Source of the DNA: Candidatus Bipolaricaulota bacterium
GTDB taxonomy: Bacteria; Bipolaricaulota; Bipolaricaulia; UBA7950; UBA9294
Assembly (NCBI GenBank): GCA_021159105.1
Contig: JAGGSM010000011.1
Location: 1 to 5,990 of the forward strand
DNA: 5,990 nt
Direction of reading: 5' to 3'
Made by a program: the position numbers and the translations under genes. Positions 5,916-5,990 of this stretch are shown here, piece after piece. Below the pieces are notes generated by a model. The model saw nothing but the letters and a program-made list of their open reading frames with translations. It was not told the origin of the DNA and ran no database searches. Positions within the stretch are counted from its first letter, which is position 1. Every line of letters begins with the position of its first letter.

Positions 5916-5990
5916 CTACAGCAACGTGGCCTCGGTCTCCTTATCGAACAGGTGGAGGGTGTTGAGGTTAGGAGAGAGCTTGATGGTGGA
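5916..5990 (-). CDS. ABC transporter ATP-binding protein (MalK/UgpC type), C-terminal end only
   Basis: On the minus strand an open frame runs from the right edge to a TAG at 5918-5916, giving 24 residues: STIKLSPNLNTLHLFD, then KETEATLL. The LHLFDxET ending is typical of the C-terminal regulatory (TOBE) domain of CUT1-type sugar-importer ATPases such as MalK, MsmK and UgpC, which end in VHLFDxxTGxxL. The ATPase would energise uptake of a sugar, polyol or glycerol phosphate at the inner face of the membrane. Its Walker motifs lie outside the window. It is convergent with the glp block, with 16 bases between the stops. A link to glycerol or glycerol-phosphate uptake is suggested only by position. 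The piece is short, so the family call is tentative. Confidence 0.6.
   Translation of the reverse strand, partial: STIKLSPNLNTLHLFDKETEATLL

Noticed and set aside
1..5990. CRISPR array, tRNA, rRNA, insertion sequence or integration site
   Set aside because: No regularly spaced repeats, cloverleaf-like segments, transposase motifs or flanking terminal repeats were seen; coding sequence fills nearly the whole window.

Overview
This window carries a compact glycerol catabolism locus from an anaerobic-type bacterium. Reading left to right on the plus strand: the last 44 codons of a NagD-like HAD phosphatase (1-135); a complete Ldh_2-family malate/lactate-type dehydrogenase (161-1267); a ~100 bp intergenic region with a good sigma-70 type promoter (1288-1316); and a four-gene block: glycerol kinase (1367-2851), a GlpA-like FAD/[2Fe-2S] glycerol-3-phosphate dehydrogenase (2848-4278), a second FAD-dependent oxidoreductase (4275-5513) and a small four-cysteine DUF1667 protein (5513-5899). 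The right edge holds, on the minus strand, the last 24 codons of a MalK/UgpC-type ABC transporter ATPase (5916-5990), convergent with the block.

How the genes work together (inference from families and gene order): GlpK phosphorylates glycerol to sn-glycerol-3-phosphate, and the GlpA-like protein oxidises this to dihydroxyacetone phosphate. The second flavoprotein and the DUF1667 protein would carry the electrons onward. They stand where enterobacteria have GlpB and the membrane-anchored iron-sulfur subunit GlpC. All three junctions in the block overlap (ATGA, ATGA, TGATG), so translation is probably coupled. No GlpC, glycerol facilitator or GlpP antiterminator is seen in the window. The ABC ATPase may belong to a sugar, glycerol or glycerol-phosphate uptake system, but too little of it is present to say.

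Organism: the locus is GC-rich through the glp block, while the first ~180 bases are only about 46% GC. GATC tetramers are strikingly frequent. The gene set glpK / glpA-like / FAD oxidoreductase / DUF1667 is typical of anaerobes such as Thermotogae and Firmicutes. The GC content and absence of GlpP argue against a close relative of Thermotoga or low-GC Firmicutes. A GC-rich anaerobic lineage, possibly uncultivated, fits, but the phylum cannot be fixed from the sequence alone.

The points most worth a second look are: the DUF1667 protein, whose cysteine pattern resembles the [4Fe-4S] module of molybdopterin oxidoreductases; a perfect 13-bp inverted repeat inside its 3' end; a glycerol kinase lacking both known allosteric/phosphorylation control sites; and a palindromic element over the glpK promoter.
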